Below, piece after piece: positions 1 through 13,353 of a DNA stretch of 64,000 nucleotides. The stretch is from Tretioscincus oriximinensis (lineage: Eukaryota > Chordata > Lepidosauria > Squamata > Gymnophthalmidae). The position numbers and the translations under genes are program-made. Location: contig JAJVDF010001207.1 of NCBI GenBank assembly GCA_022410635.1, positions 210,851-274,850 of the forward strand. The letters are read 5' to 3'. Numbering within the stretch: position 1 is the first letter of the stretch; each line of letters begins with the position of its first letter. The notes under the pieces are model-generated. The model was not told where the DNA came from and ran no database searches. It was given only the letters and a program-made list of their open reading frames with translations.

Positions 1-2816
1 GATTGAAATCCAGGACTTCCAAGGTAGCATTTTCTGAAATGCTACATGTTCCACACGCAGGACCACCTAGACAGGCAGAGATTAGAAGCTTCAATGCATG
101 GATGAGTCTGTGGTGTCGTGAGGAAGGATTTAGGTTTGTCAGGAACTGGGGGACATTTTAATACAGGCCATACCTATACAAAAGGGACGGGTTGCACTTG
201 AACCACGATGGCACCAGGAGCTGGGCAGCATCTGGTTCAAGATAGTGTAAATGTAAATGCAATTGCTGAAGGACACAATTATGCAGATAATATAGTATCA
301 GAGGGGGAACCTGGATGTAGTGTTCAAGTAAAAAGCTGTAATGAGCAAACTGTGGTTTCTCACAAATGTACGGGGCCAAACTTGCACCAGAGAAGGGCAT
401 ATAAATCCCTGTATGCAAATGCCAGAAGCCTCCGAGCAAAAATAGGGGAGTTGGAATGCTTAGTGAATGACAATAATGTCGATATTATGGCATAACTGAA
501 ACCTGGTGGACAGAAGAAAACCAATGGGATACAGTAATCCCGGTTACAAACTATACAGAAAAGATAGGAAAGGGAGACTTGGTGGTGGTGTAGCCTTGTA
601 TGTTAAAGAAGAGATTGAATCCTACAAACTGGAATTTCCAGGTAAAGAAGATCCATCAATGGAAGCACTGTGGATGACATTATCAGGTCAGAAAACAAGT
701 CTAATATTGGGAGTATGCTCCCGCCCTCCCAATCAAACACCTGAAAGCAATACTCATTTGGAACATGGGGTAATTAAAGCTTCCAAAAAGGGAAGGGTAG
801 TAATAATGGGAGACTTCAACTATCAACACATTGATTGGTCAAACTCCTGCTCAACTCATGAAAAAGAAATAAAATTCTTAGACATGCTGACTGATTGCTT
901 CCTAGAGCAAGTGGTTTTAGAACCAACCAGGGGCAAGGAAATCCTGGATTAAATCCTAAGTAATGAACAGGACCTGATACAAGATGTAACTGTAACTGAC
1001 ACCATAGGAAACAGTGACCACAATACAATAACTTTCAACTTGAACNTGGATAGAAAATTGTCAAGCATTTCTAACAAAGAAACCACTGACTTTCACAAAG
1101 GAAATTTTCCCAAAATGAGGAAAATGGTAAAAAGAAAATTAAAAGGAAAAGTGAGAAAAGTCCATTTCCTTCCAAAAGCATGGAAATTATTTGCAAATAC
1201 AATATTGGAAGCTCAAATAAAATACATTTCCAAGAAAAGAAAGGGTTCCGCCAAGCCCAAGAAGACACCCGTACGGCTTACCTCTGCAGTAAGGGAAGCC
1301 ATTAGAATGAAGAGAAACTCATTTAAAAAGTGGAAGGCTTATCCTAGTGAGGAGAACAGAAGGGAGCACAAACTGTGACAAACCAAATGCAAGCTGGTAG
1401 TCAAGGATCCGAAGAAAAACTTTGAGGAGCACATTGCAAAGAATATTAAAAGAAATAATAAGGACTTTTTCAAATATATCAGAAATAAGAATCCTACCAG
1501 GAAAGCAGTCGGACCACTAGATAGCAATGGACAAAAGGGCATAATCAAGGAGGATGTGGAGATTGCACAGAGTTAAATGAATTTTTGCTTCAGTTTTCAC
1601 TGAAGAAAACAGAGGGTATTTACCCGCAACAGATTTAGCCTTCTCAGGAACAACACCAGAGGAAGTAAACTGGATAGAGATAACAAGGGAGGAGGTCCTT
1701 GCTAGTCTTAATAAGTTGAACATTAATAAATTCCCAGGGCCAGATGGCATTCATCCAAGAATTCTTAAAGAACACAAATGTGAAATTGCTAAACTTCTAA
1801 CCAAAATATTTAATCTTTCCTTAAAATCAGGCATAGTACCAGTAGATTGGAGGGTAGCTAACGTAACATCAATCTTCAGTACAGGGATCTGTACTGGGAC
1901 CCTTGCTTTTCGATATATTTTTAAATGATCTGGATGCCGAGGTAAATAGGGAAGTAGCCAGGTTTGCTGATGACACTGAACTGTTCAGGGTAGTGAAAAC
2001 TGAAAATGATTGTAAAGCATTCCAGAGTGATCTACTGAAATTGGGTAAGTGGGCTTCAAAGTGGCAAATGCACTTCAATTTAAGCAAGTGCAAGATCATG
2101 CACATTGGGGCAAAGAACCCCAACTGCTCCTACCACCTGATGGGAACCAAGCTTTCTGTGACCGAGCAAGAAAAGTATCTTGGAGTGTTGGTGGACAATT
2201 CGATGAAGATGCCAACCCAGTGCACAGCAGCAGCAAAAAAGGCAAATTCCATGTTGGGGATAATTAGGAAAGGAATCGAAAACAAGTCAGCAAATGTTGT
2301 TTTGCCTCTTTATAAATCTGTGGTGAGGCCACATTTGGAATACTGTGTTCACAGGGACACTGTGGAACCAGAGAAGGTGCAGAAAAGGGCAACAAAAATG
2401 ATCAAGGGTCTGAAGCCACGTCCCTTATGAAGTCAGGCTGCAACGTCTGGGCCTCTTCAGCCTCGAATGGGTAGAAAAGTGAGAACAGACAAAGGAAAGT
2501 ATTTTTCACCCAGAGGGTCATCGCCCTGTTGAATTTACTTCCTGAAGATGTAGTGACATCAAGAGAGGANTAGACAGGTTTATGGACACCAAGGGTATAA
2601 ATGGGTACTAGAATGGATGTCTGAATGTTGCCTCTGGGTTGGAGCAACAGACAAGACTCCTGAAATGCCATTTGCAGGGAATCATGAACAGGTGCATATT
2701 TTGCTTTCCTTTGTTCAGACTGCCCAGGTGCATCTAGCAGGCCTCTGTGTAAGACAGAATGCTGGACTAGATGGGCTGTGGCCTGATCCAGTATGGTTCT
2801 TCTTATGTTCTTATGT
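1..2816 (+). mobile_element. CR1 LINE retrotransposon, decayed, internally deleted, open at the left edge
   Basis: CR1 is a non-LTR retrotransposon with an AP-endonuclease and a reverse transcriptase. Endonuclease-domain sequence is visible at about 400-1030 (ARSLRAKIGEL, GYKLYRKDR, GGGVALYV, VIMGDFNYQHIDW, GNSDHNT) in more than one frame with stops. A linker lies at 1040-1560 and the reverse transcriptase start at about 1690-1875 (PGPDGIHPRILKE). The text then jumps at about 1877 into the late palm region, with RFADDTEL at about 1957-1980, so the central polymerase block is deleted. The thumb region and 3' UTR follow, ending TCTTATGTTCTTATG near 2815. The element is dead, and its 5' end lies outside the window. 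Confidence 0.9.
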
Positions 2817-3592
2817 GATTATTGGATACCTCTCCTCCAGTCTGGTATAAAAACTGGCTTAGGCAATGAGAAACATGTGGTCAAACTACCTTCCGTTATT
2901 GCACATTTCAGGGGTTTTCAATTTTCAAAATTATTCTCTTTTATGCATGTGTGCCCTGAAAATCTCAAAATCCTTTGAGATAAAAAGTAGTGGAAAATTA
3001 AGGGCATGGCGGGGGAAGGGCGGAGGGGGGGGGGAGAGATAAATTTGTTGATTCAAATAGAGTAGGACCTGGCATTTTGTGTAAAACCAAATTTATAATT
3101 AGCAGAGGCAGATAGGAATCATGAGGCAAAGGAAGCACAGGGGAGGAAAAGTGATTGCTTCTGAGGAAAGCACGGAAAATACGATAAGAAAGGAACAGAA
3201 GAAAGTTGTTGCTTGCAAGAAATTTTATGACGTGACTGTGTATCTATAGCCTAATGTGCCCCTGGTTCATTCAAATGAAGTCTCTTGCAGTGTGCTAAAT
3301 GAACTCTGATTCCCTTCATGCAACAATCCAGAAACATTTCTAAGTCAGGAATTGCCCCACACTCAAACCATGCTGGGATGACAAAAGTGCTTTTAGAGAA
3401 AGATTAGGGAGAGGGCTGCAATGTGCCATGTTTGTTCCCAAAACATATCCTGAACATATCTGTGTGGAAACGAGTACCATGTACCAGTTGTTGTGATGTG
3501 ATTCACTAATATTACAAAACAACTAAGGTCAAATTCACACTGCCACTAGGAAATAGTCCAAGCAATTAGAAGGAAACCATTGTTAGTGGTTA
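2817..3592. other. Gene-free spacer
   Basis: AT-rich sequence with a G-rich run at about 3009-3035. I see no gene, RNA or identifiable repeat. Confidence 0.5.
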
Positions 3593-3905
3593 GAACATAA
3601 GAACATAAGAAGAGCCATATTGGATCAGGCCACAGCCCATCAAGTCCAGCATTCTGTGTCACACAGAGGCCCACCAGATGCACCTGGGCAGTCCGACCAG
3701 AGGAAAGCAAAATATGCGCCTGTTCATGACTCCCTGCAAATGGTATCTCAGGAGTCCTGCCTGTTGCTCCATCCCGGAGGCAACATCCAGACATCCAGCC
3801 TAGTATCCATTTATACCCTTGGTGTCCATAAACCTGTCTAGTCCTGTCTTGACTATTCCTGTCTAGACTGTCTAGTCCTGTCTTGACTGTCTAGTCCTGT
3901 TTCAC
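3593..3905 (-). mobile_element. CR1 LINE 3' end, minus orientation
   Basis: Starts with the inverted CR1 tail (GAACATAAGAACATAAGAAG) and reads back through the 3' UTR to about 3846, where homology is replaced by several imperfect tandem copies of a TGTCTAGTCCTGTCTTGAC unit up to about 3900. Very similar to the copy at 53430. Confidence 0.88.
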
Positions 3906-5210
3906 TATTCCTAATTCATTCCAAAAGCATTCTTGAACTTACCTTAGACATATCTTATGTGGACTGCTTTTACATAGTCCACAATTATTTCAGCACTGTG
4001 GAAACATTCCTGTAGGAAGTGCAAATTTCTTTCTATGCAAATGCATGTGACATGTTTTAATCCAGTTGTGTTGAAGAGGGAGAACAAGGCATGTAAAATA
4101 CAGAAAAGCTAGAATACAAACTTTGCACTTCCTGCTATATGCTCATGGTCAAGAGAGTTACTGCTAACAGCAGAAATAAAAAGAGTAGGGTTAAAAAAAA
4201 GGAAAAAAAAATATCCAAAGCATTTTTGACCACAGTAGTAAAAGAAATGAAGTCTAGTTATTTAGAGAGCGCTACTGTTCGAAAAGAGACAAGTTAACCA
4301 GCAGGTGAACTTTGGTCATATTTATACTTACTCTGAATATCCTAGCACAAAGCAGAACACCAAGACCTGGGTTTCACAATGTTATCCCTGGAATGGAACA
4401 ATACTATCTGCCTTGGGCAAGCTCCTGCCACTGACTCTGGACCAGCTTCAGAGTAGGCAATAGAGCTTCTATAAACCAATAACATTTTCTGGCCTTCAGA
4501 ATTCTCCGCAGGTTGTTTTGACAATGCTATCTATTATATAGCCAAAACACGCACGCGCCATATTCTGAGAAGGCAAAATGAGAAGGATGTAAATGTTGTC
4601 CACAACTGTTAGACTTGGGGCTACAAGAAGCCCTTGATCTTCTACAGGGAAATTATTTAAATTTACCTTGCAGTCACTTTCCCTAAATCCGCATATGCAT
4701 TTTTAATAGATTATATATATATTTGCAAGCAGCTGACCTTTCTTTAACTTGATCTGAACGATGATTTTGCAAGGGGTAGAAGACTAGAGCTTTCAGTAAA
4801 TGCAAGCAAACATAAACATATCACAACACTCAGAATTATCCAAGATTTTAGCATATAAGAAAAAAAAAACCCCAAGCTTTTTAGTAGATCTATTCTGTAT
4901 TACAGCAATCAAAACAGTGCACAGGCTTTTTAATCAGATAAAAATATATTGCAGCAAAAAAGAAATGGTAAAATGAACACAATGCGTTCACATTAGAATA
5001 GAGTCTTAATAGTGGTTCACACTGCTGGGTTACCAAATAATCAACCAAACTAGCATCAGCTGCGTTTTTTAAGGGGGGGGGGTCCTTTTTCATAGAAAAA
5101 AAGCCCCAAACGCTCAAGTGTGTCCAATAGTTGAATGGCTGATGATCTAGAAGCCCTACACAGGACAGACATTTTACATGTCAGTCTCAACCGCACGCAT
5201 GAACAGTCTA
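3906..5210. other. Gene-free intergenic DNA
   Basis: AT-rich, with poly(A) runs at about 4194-4210 and 4860. No coding or repeat structure recognised. Confidence 0.5.
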
Positions 5211-5640
5211 GACTAGTGGCTCCCAGACTTTTTTTGCCCATGCCCCATCTACGCATTTCTNAAATCCTGATTCCCCACCCCTCCCACCATGATATATAAA
5301 TCGTTTTATTCAAAAAGTGAACTCCTATTCACATGCAGGCAGGGCCAGATTTAAGCTGTATTTTGTCCATGGGCTGTAATTTATTTATTCATTTGTTTTA
5401 CTCCCCCTCTTCCCTCAGCTATNTTGGGTTTTATAATAATAAAAGCAATAAAATAATTAATATCTTCTTAGTACTACCGGCATCTATATTTTGCCTAAAT
5501 ATGGCCCTGCATGCAGGAAGCCTAAATATGAGCCCTCCTAGAACCATAAGAAATGTAAAAAGATTACTGTTAATAACTCATTCTCGAACTGCCCCTCTTA
5601 AAAATCAAATTTCCCCCTATGGGGCACGTGCTTCTATANT
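5211..5640. mobile_element. Probable old DNA transposon with a nested insertion
   Basis: The left end (AGTGGCTCCCAGACTTTTTT) and right part (CCCCCTATGGGGCACGTGC) resemble the ends of reptile hAT-like elements. From about 5336 a segment (GCAGGGCCAGATTTAAGCTG) begins that also occurs at 14693, suggesting a second element inserted into the first. Assignment rests on remembered consensus patterns. Confidence 0.4.
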
Positions 5641-8600
5641 ATACATTGCTTACTTAATATCCATGCATTGCTTACGTACTTCCCTATATTCTGGAATAAA
5701 GCAATTTCATGACTTGCTTCTTCCATAATATACATAATATACATGCTTTATTCCAAAAAATATAAATAAACTGGAAGAAGTAAGCCAGATTGCATGAGAA
5801 AATGAGAGACACATTTCTCTTCAATCTATTTTTACAAACAATGAAGCAAAATGTAACACCTCATATGACACTCANAGCTTTCTATCAGCTAGAAGAAAGG
5901 TGACATGAAATTGCTCAGAGAGACCAAGTAGGGCTTCTGGAAGTGGGAATATTAAAGTGACTTGCAATTTTTCTTCTTTAGTTTAGAAATCGTAAACAAG
6001 AGGCACTGAATTTATAATGTAATACTGTCATAATAATGATCACCAACAGCTGTTTGTTTCTTCTGCAGTAGAAGACAATCGAATTTCCTTTTGACCTAGG
6101 TTCATCGTGTTACATTGAACAAGAAGCAAGACAACCATAAAAATTCAAAATGACCTCATCAGCTGCAGTTTTTCACACTTAAGTAGATCTGAATGATATT
6201 CAAACGACTGACATATTTCTTATCAATACTGAATCTTCCCAATTTTAGAGAAGTTAAAAATGATTTATCAGCACTGCAGTGCAGCTATTGAAGACTTTTT
6301 AACATAACAAGTAGGAATTTTGATCTTTGTGACACAAATTGGAGGGGGCAACTCTATTTGCACTGGTTTTGTTCCAAACTATGTCCTGAAATATGAATCT
6401 GCTGTTCTACTTCAGAATGTTTCCATGACCAAGGATTCACTTGTGTTATGTTGGACATAAGAATTTAGAATAAATGTTTAGGCTGTTAATGGTACAAATG
6501 TTATGTACTAGCTAATTGTTTGACCAGTCCCCAGTCAAAGTGCAAACCTGGCCTTAATAGTATAGCCCTGGACATCTTTAGTTAAAACTGACACACATGC
6601 ACACACACACACAAACACAAGATTCACTGGTCTAACTCATACAAAATTGGCTAGAAGATACANCCTAAACCTACAAATGATCTTGTACAACAATCAAATG
6701 TATCTGGCTGCTTATCTAGACTAGACCTTCTAGTCAAGAACATCTGCTCCCATCCCAAAAGCAAAGCACATGGTGTCCTCATGAGTCTCACTTGTTCTTT
6801 TGTAGTTGGGGATCAGAAGCCAGAAAACNGATGCTGCTGATATAATGACCATTCTGCTCCCATGCCTGTGCTGAGATAGCTTTTGAAACATTAGGATATT
6901 TCAACATCCATACTAATGTGGTTCTCAATTTGCCAGTTTAGATATTCATGGCCCAAACTTGGTTTGGTTTTTGTCATAGAGTAGGTTGGTAAGAATCTGT
7001 TGGTGGGAGGACTGGTGATAATTCTGTTGTCATGAATGGATCTCATGTTGATAAGATGCCAACTTGCCATGACAGCTGTCCTCCACAGGGGTGTGGGAAT
7101 AATTCAGACAATCCACTCTTGGAGACCTANGGAGAATTCCTCAGTGTCCCTAAAGATGTTCTAGTTGATGTTGATGACATTCGTGTCAAGGTTTTTGGCT
7201 CACTATGATTTTCCCCCCAAAATGGTCATGATGTCACAATGGAACCATTACATACATTGGTGTTTTCTAATGCTGCAGGTAATAAAACAGAATGNCCAAT
7301 GACTAAAGAGTAGGTGGCATAAATTCTGGTGTAAATCTGACCAAATAGAGATTAGACCACATTATCAGATCTACCAGTGGCCATAATGCATTCTCGAGGA
7401 GCCATCCTGAGAGTTTTTCATGTGGTCAATGGCCTCGTAAAGAGCAAGAAAGCAAGGGTGGTTGTCATCAAAAATCTGCTGTGACATGTTTGTATGGTTT
7501 TTTTAATGCAAAATTATTCAGATNTGTAATGGCTTAGGTGCTTTAGGGAAACTGTCCAGAGAAACATCAGTAGGTTTGTGAGAACAAAGTTTTAATTGAC
7601 TTGAGATGGATTATTTCATATCTCTAACCAGAGTATAAGTGTGAATTTTACCATTTTTAATCACCTTGGGTGAAATTGCCTCAGAGTTCCTTTGTTTCAA
7701 GAATGTGACTCAAATGTCCTGTAGAAGTATGGCATTATGGAAAATCAAATTTGCAACCATCTTTGAGAGGGAATCCAAAGATTATGGACTGTTGTGCCGT
7801 GTGTCTGAAATGTAAATATTTCAACCATTTATTTTCTTCTTCATTTCCTAGCAATGCACTTTGTTGTATTTGTTCTNAGTTTCATAAACTGAGATCTCAA
7901 CAAAAGTTTCAAGAACATAATTATTGTCTTAGTAAGGCACTGATAAAAGAATACGTTTCATATACTGGCAACTGTACTTCGATGGGGGTGGAATCAAAAT
8001 AAGATGTAAAATGGGTAATGTGTATTTATACATACCAATAAATTGATAGCAAAACCAATGTTCCATGACAAAGGAAAATTTCCTGGCAGAGCAAAAGCCA
8101 TTTTGATATGATGGTGAAAAGAAAATAATTAGAAGCAATGCCTCCAGTTTCTGGCCATTAAATTGTTAGACTTTGTTCATGTTCCAAATTTTCAAAGCTC
8201 AGTTCTTTGTGAATATGTTCTTTCCCTCTCTTCTTTCATTCAAAGAAAACCTGCATGGAACAATTTGTTTTTTGCTTTTCCTTTTCTTTTCTACAGATAA
8301 AAGGGATGTAATAAGTCTACCTTTTGTTTCATGGATCATTGGAAATATCATCATAAACTAATACAGTGTTGTTTTTAATGAAATTAAACACTTGAATGAA
8401 TTCGAGTATAATAAATTGAGTATATTTTAGCCTTTTCTGTGCAGAATATTATCATATGATGCAAGATAGGGCAATCCTTCCTCCCTGTTAGAATGCCTTA
8501 TCTGTATAGCAAAAGTACTGGACCATATTGGGAAACCCCAAATGTTTTTTTTATCCTACCAGTATAGTAATGGTGCCAATCAGGATAGGGGACTTTGTGC

Positions 8601-8985
8601 AGAAGGCACATAAACCCCTCTTCTGGTATACGAGGGGGAGGCATTTTGGTGGCACAACCGAAAACACTGCTTAAACAAGCCCTTGGGAACCCTGGTGAGA
8701 GGGATCTCTAGCTGCTTTGGAAGATCCCCAAGTTACAAATACCACCNATTAATAATTCTTGTCTTTTCTTGACAGTCTGCCCAAATGATAGTAGTGATGC
8801 GTAGGCTTATGTAAATAGTAAGTAAACCAAACTGAATTTAGAAATAAAGAATTTGAATAAAAATTTACTCTGCCCCTGAAATTCTTTGTTTCCGTTATCT
8901 TTGACATTTGCCAAGAATCCAGAATGTTTGCAAAATTACAGGGATACTTTTGTGTGGCTGCATAGACAACCTATTATTTGAACAC
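5641..8985. other. Gene-free intergenic DNA
   Basis: A small (CA)n tract lies at about 6594-6613. The stretch 6690-7500 is less AT-rich and could be an old transposon remnant, but no protein motif is readable. Nothing supports a gene. Confidence 0.45.
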
Positions 8986-9265
8986 ATTTTTTTATTTACA
9001 TTTTTATACCGCCCTATATCTGAAGGTCTCAGGCAGTTGACAATAAAACACAGCATATTAAAAACAACCCCATCTAAAAATTGGGGGAGGGACAGCGGTT
9101 TTCTCAGCCAAAGACCAGGCCAAAGAGATGCATTGTACTCTTGTCCTAGAAGCAACTGGTAAGCAAACCTTGATGCCGTCTCTGATCTGGTTTTCAGGGA
9201 GTTGTACAGGGTGTTGCTCCAGCAGAAAGTAGCAGAGGAAAACAGTCCAACAGGTAGGCTGTACA
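8986..9265 (-). mobile_element. L2 LINE 3' end, minus orientation
   Basis: Begins with the inverted L2 tail (TTTTTATACCGCCCTATATC), then AAGGTCTCAGGCAGTT and a body including CAGCCAAAGACCAGGCCAAAG, shared with copies at 26335, 35694, 46240 and, in plus orientation, 52590. Confidence 0.8.
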
Positions 9266-9832
9266 TCCATGCCACTCTTTAATTCACTGATTATGCTACT
9301 GAGTGAGGTCATTATGAATTTTTGTAGGAATGAGCTATCAAAATAAAGTATACTGTTTTACCAAATGCAGACATTTGTTGGAGAGCTGAAGCATAGAAGG
9401 TTACCCTTATTCCTGTTCTCCCCCTAAGAAGAAACATTGGTNTGTACCACAAAGGTCATTCTTAGCACTCAGAGAATGATGAGGACCAGAAATGATGTAG
9501 TGGCCATCTGTTCAATGCAGGATTCCCTAAACAATCTAAGNCTGCCCCATCTATGTTTGAAGACTTCCATCAAAGGAGAACACACNACTGTGAGAAANAT
9601 TTTTTCTGGTATATAATCTAAATCTACTTCCTCGCAGTTTCATCCCGTTATTTCTAGCCTTTCNATGAGCCAATGAGAATAGANCTGATCCTCTATGCTC
9701 TTGTATGCCAAACAGCTGATCTGTTTAGGAAACAGCTCAATGCTTAGGAAACTACTTGAAAGTAGCTTCTCCTTAGTCCATTACCAGAGCTCTTTTCACA
9801 CCATTTTGCTGTATAACTACTGCCACATTAGT
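9266..9832. other. Gene-free spacer
   Basis: Contains several ambiguous bases; 9480-9740 resembles degraded repeat sequence. No gene seen. Confidence 0.4.
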
Positions 9833-9958
9833 GGCATCTGAAGAAGTAGACCTGTCTACGAAAGCTTATGCCAACCACTTTTCTCAAGTTAGTCTCAAAG
9901 TGCTGTTAGCTCCTTTGCTGGACTTTCTGCTAGACTAACACGGCTATTTCTCTGAAAT
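9833..9958 (+). mobile_element. Penelope-like element terminus (solo 3' end)
   Basis: Carries CATCTGAAGAAGTAGACCTG, CTACGAAAGCTTATGCC, AGTCTCAAAGTGCTG and AGACTAACACGGCTAT. The same string occurs at 29023-29144, and its first part ends the GIY-YIG-bearing fragment at 33362-33419. Confidence 0.7.
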
Positions 9959-12598
9959 TTACTGCCACATTGTAGATTGTTCTGGATGAATCTGCTGTGT
10001 GGAGGCAGCATTCCTATGGGCTTCTGCCATAGAGCAGAAGCTGCCTGTGAGAACCACTCTCTGTTTCAGATCCTAATATTTTTTAAGGTTTCCCCTAAAT
10101 TATTTTGGACACACAGCAATCCATTAAAAAGCAAGCCTCTACAGTCTATTTGAAATAGTATTTCTTCATGCCGCACTCCAGCCTGAAATATTTATTTTGG
10201 CAAAGACTTTTGATGCCCTGAAGAATTTTCTCTTCAGCTAANGGAACTCTGCTATTGGCTGTATATCATAGTATATCACTCTGGGATTAGGCAGTCAGAA
10301 ATGATGGTGTTCGCAGAATAATTCTTCCCTGTGAGAGTACAGCATAATGTATGGTCACCTGGCAATGTATCAGAGAGTGCTGGACCATGTAAACTTGACA
10401 ATCCTTTGCTTGACTGCAGCATTTTTTTTCTAGACAAAGCCAATGAATGGGGAGCTTCAGTTGCTCTCCACACATATTGTTCTCAGCCTTTGGCATAAAG
10501 GATAAAGCTGGTGGCAATGCTACCCTTAGAAACTGATGCAGTTATCAAATACAGATTAGAAACCATCTCTGTGCAAGAAGACTGTAATTAAGCTGAATCA
10601 CCAAGTTAGCAGAATCAAACATATTGCAAACAGGGGACTTCCTTATTGGCAAGAACTGACTTAAAGTTTGTTTTCTAACTCATTGAAGTGTCCCAGAGTG
10701 TTTCACGGTTCACATCCTTAAATTATGCAATGTTCTGCATTATTTATTTTATTTAGAATTTTATGTCAGCTCCTCCATCCCTCCCTGAGCTATAACTTGC
10801 TTTCCCACCAACTCCACTTTCAGTAAATAATTATTTGACTAGGAATTATGCAACAGTAGGACTGGCAATGAACTAGGAGCTGGCTCTGTTCAGGCTACAC
10901 CTTTTTCACTATGGATCAAAATGGAGACAGGTAAGTGATTCTAGTAGAGTCTGCCCCTTCCTCCATCCCACAGATGGTTCCATTGTGGGAGTTACTGGTG
11001 GAGTGGAAGTCAGGAAGTGGACTACTAGACTTTGGAGGAAGGGAAAATACTCTCATCATATTAGCAGGCTACAGTATATTGTGCTATATAAAAACACAAG
11101 GAAAAAGCAGCTTTTGCAGCACTTGGAGATGTGANGTAGTATAATTTACCACCATTTTAGTTGGAATCACTGCAAATGTGNGGTTGCCAAAAAGCACAGT
11201 CATGCAAAGTGCATGCACATCTAGATATTTCATGATGATGAGACCTGGATTTGCAATGTCAGACATCAGTGAGAGATGAGCTACTGCCCCTTCACCTGGA
11301 TAGCAAATCGATCATCACATAAGCTATTTATTATGTGATGATAGTTTATGGTGTGATCTTAGAATACATGTTGTATAATATATCTAGATGTGCATGCACT
11401 TTGNGAAAAGATGCAGTAGGTCAAAGGTCTGGGTTGTAAAATTATAAAAGAACTCATGAGGNACAATTGTGGTGGTATGAGTGTTGGCATCCNGATGCTT
11501 GTATGTGTTTGTCTCTGTTTTGTGTACTAACCTGTATATGTGGCAGAAAGAGANAGAGGCGTGGAAAATGAGTTTGTCCTTTTGGGAAAGGAAGCGCTGG
11601 AGGGATTGTCCTTGCATGATCTTAAGAAGATGTGACACATATTCCAGTTTTAAAATCCTCCAGACTTTTTTGGTACTAATTCTGTACGGTAAGTATTGTG
11701 GCATCTTTCCCTCCTTGTAGCTTTTGTTTGTCATGCAGCCATGAGGTGAAAGTTAAGGGAGGCCGCAGTCACATATGTGCTATACAACAGTACTCAGCCC
11801 TCAAAAACAGAAATGAAACTGAGAAAAATCAGTTTTGAATAGGACAGAGGATTGTTTAATAGCACATATATTGCTCAACCTTAGTGGTNATTGGAAAAAG
11901 CAAATGATTATAAGACCCTTCAATTTTCATGAAAAATTAAATTTTTCTGATCAATGAAAAATAAGCACTGGAATTCCAACACTGTGTATGTCAGAACCTT
12001 TATCACATCAGAGACATCTGTTTGCAAGCACAATTTGGTTTGGGATTTTGCTCCCTGAAGGCTTAAACTGTGGTGTTAATTATTTGTTTCTACTCAGAGA
12101 AAAAGGCCGCTCAAAAGTGCCTTAGAAGTAATAGTGTGTGGACATTAGTGCTCTTATCCTAGCTCTAGTCCTCATTAAAAGATATTGAAAAATGCAAGAA
12201 AAATGTTTTCTGGCATTTAATGTGAATCAGAGACCACAGAGTGTGGATGTCGCCACCTGTAAACTACATTTAACCCATTTCTTTTGCTGTGTCTCGATAT
12301 GGGCAGAGTGTGCATGTTCCATGAATGTATTATCAGTTGGGAATTACATTTTAGCTGCTCGTCATTGTGCTTGAAGGGTTTGTTCAGCTGTAAGATATAG
12401 GTTTTCATGACAGATCTTTGCACATTTATTTATTTTAGATAATATTGGTATGTACTTTACTTTTTAATGTGGAAATGCCAAACTGGTGTTAGTGTTATCA
12501 AGGAATTCTTTATGAAAGCCAAAGCAGAGCAATACTGCAGATCTAGCCATCTGGTGGGCAGAATATGAGATTCAATTTCCAGTTTCCCAAAGATGCTT
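9959..12598. other. Gene-free intergenic DNA
   Basis: AT-rich with several Ns. No convincing gene or named repeat is visible. Confidence 0.45.
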
Positions 12599-12696
12599 TT
12601 CCAACACTATGTTTTCAATCCATCTTCAGTCCTGAAGAAATGGACTGATTTAATCAATTATTTGGACTGAAGATGGGTTAAAAATACATGCTGGAA
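12599..12696. repeat. Inverted repeat (MITE-like hairpin)
   Basis: The arm at 12599-12632 pairs with 12664-12696 around a 31-base loop. The 13-base inner stems, CCATCTTCAGTCC and GGACTGAAGATGG, are perfect; outer parts pair imperfectly. Confidence 0.7.
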
Positions 12697-12836
12697 CATC
12701 ATTATGTATTTTTAATGAACTGCTTTCTCTGTGTTAGGCATGTTTTGATTAGTTTTGAGAAAAGAGGACCTCTAGTTGTGATTGCATGTAATAGCTTGTA
12801 ACTCATGTATTATTGTTCAGATATAGTTTATTTCCA

Positions 12837-13200
12837 GACTAGTAGAATTAAATCTGCTACCTTACCTATACAGCGGGCTCTAGCATGGGCTCCTGGTCAG
12901 TTCCCATACACCCCTGGTGCCTACTGCTGTGTGGTGTGCTTCTTCCTCTTCTTCTTCCTCTCATCTACTTCCTCCTCTTCCTTTTCCTTGTCTTCTTCTT
13001 CCACTTCTCGTCTCCTTCTTATTCATCATCTCCTTCTTATTCATCTTCCTCTTCTTCTTCCTTTTCTTCNTCTTGTTCATCTTCTTCCCCTCCCCCCGGG
13101 GCACACCACCTCAACAACCCCACCTCACCACTCTTTTGCTCCCCTCCCCCACCCCCTCTGATGGGAATTCGAGCAGCAGGCAGTGGGGGTGAAATAGCTA
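12837..13200 (+). repeat. CT-rich interspersed repeat family, copy 1
   Basis: Starts with ACTAGTAGAATTAAATC and GGGCTCTAGC, as does the copy at 58465, and continues into a long TTC/CCT polypyrimidine tract at about 12945-13095. The right end is uncertain because a CpG-rich block follows. Confidence 0.5.
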
Positions 13201-13353
13201 GCATAATAACCTTACCGGCCTCTAGTGAAACTCGACCCACAGGCAGCAGGGACAGTGCAGTGGCGGATCGGGGTGAGACCGGGCCTATGGCTGCAACCTC
13301 GCACGACCCCGCTTTTGCTTGCTGAAAGCCTACTCGGCCTCCAGCAGCGATTC

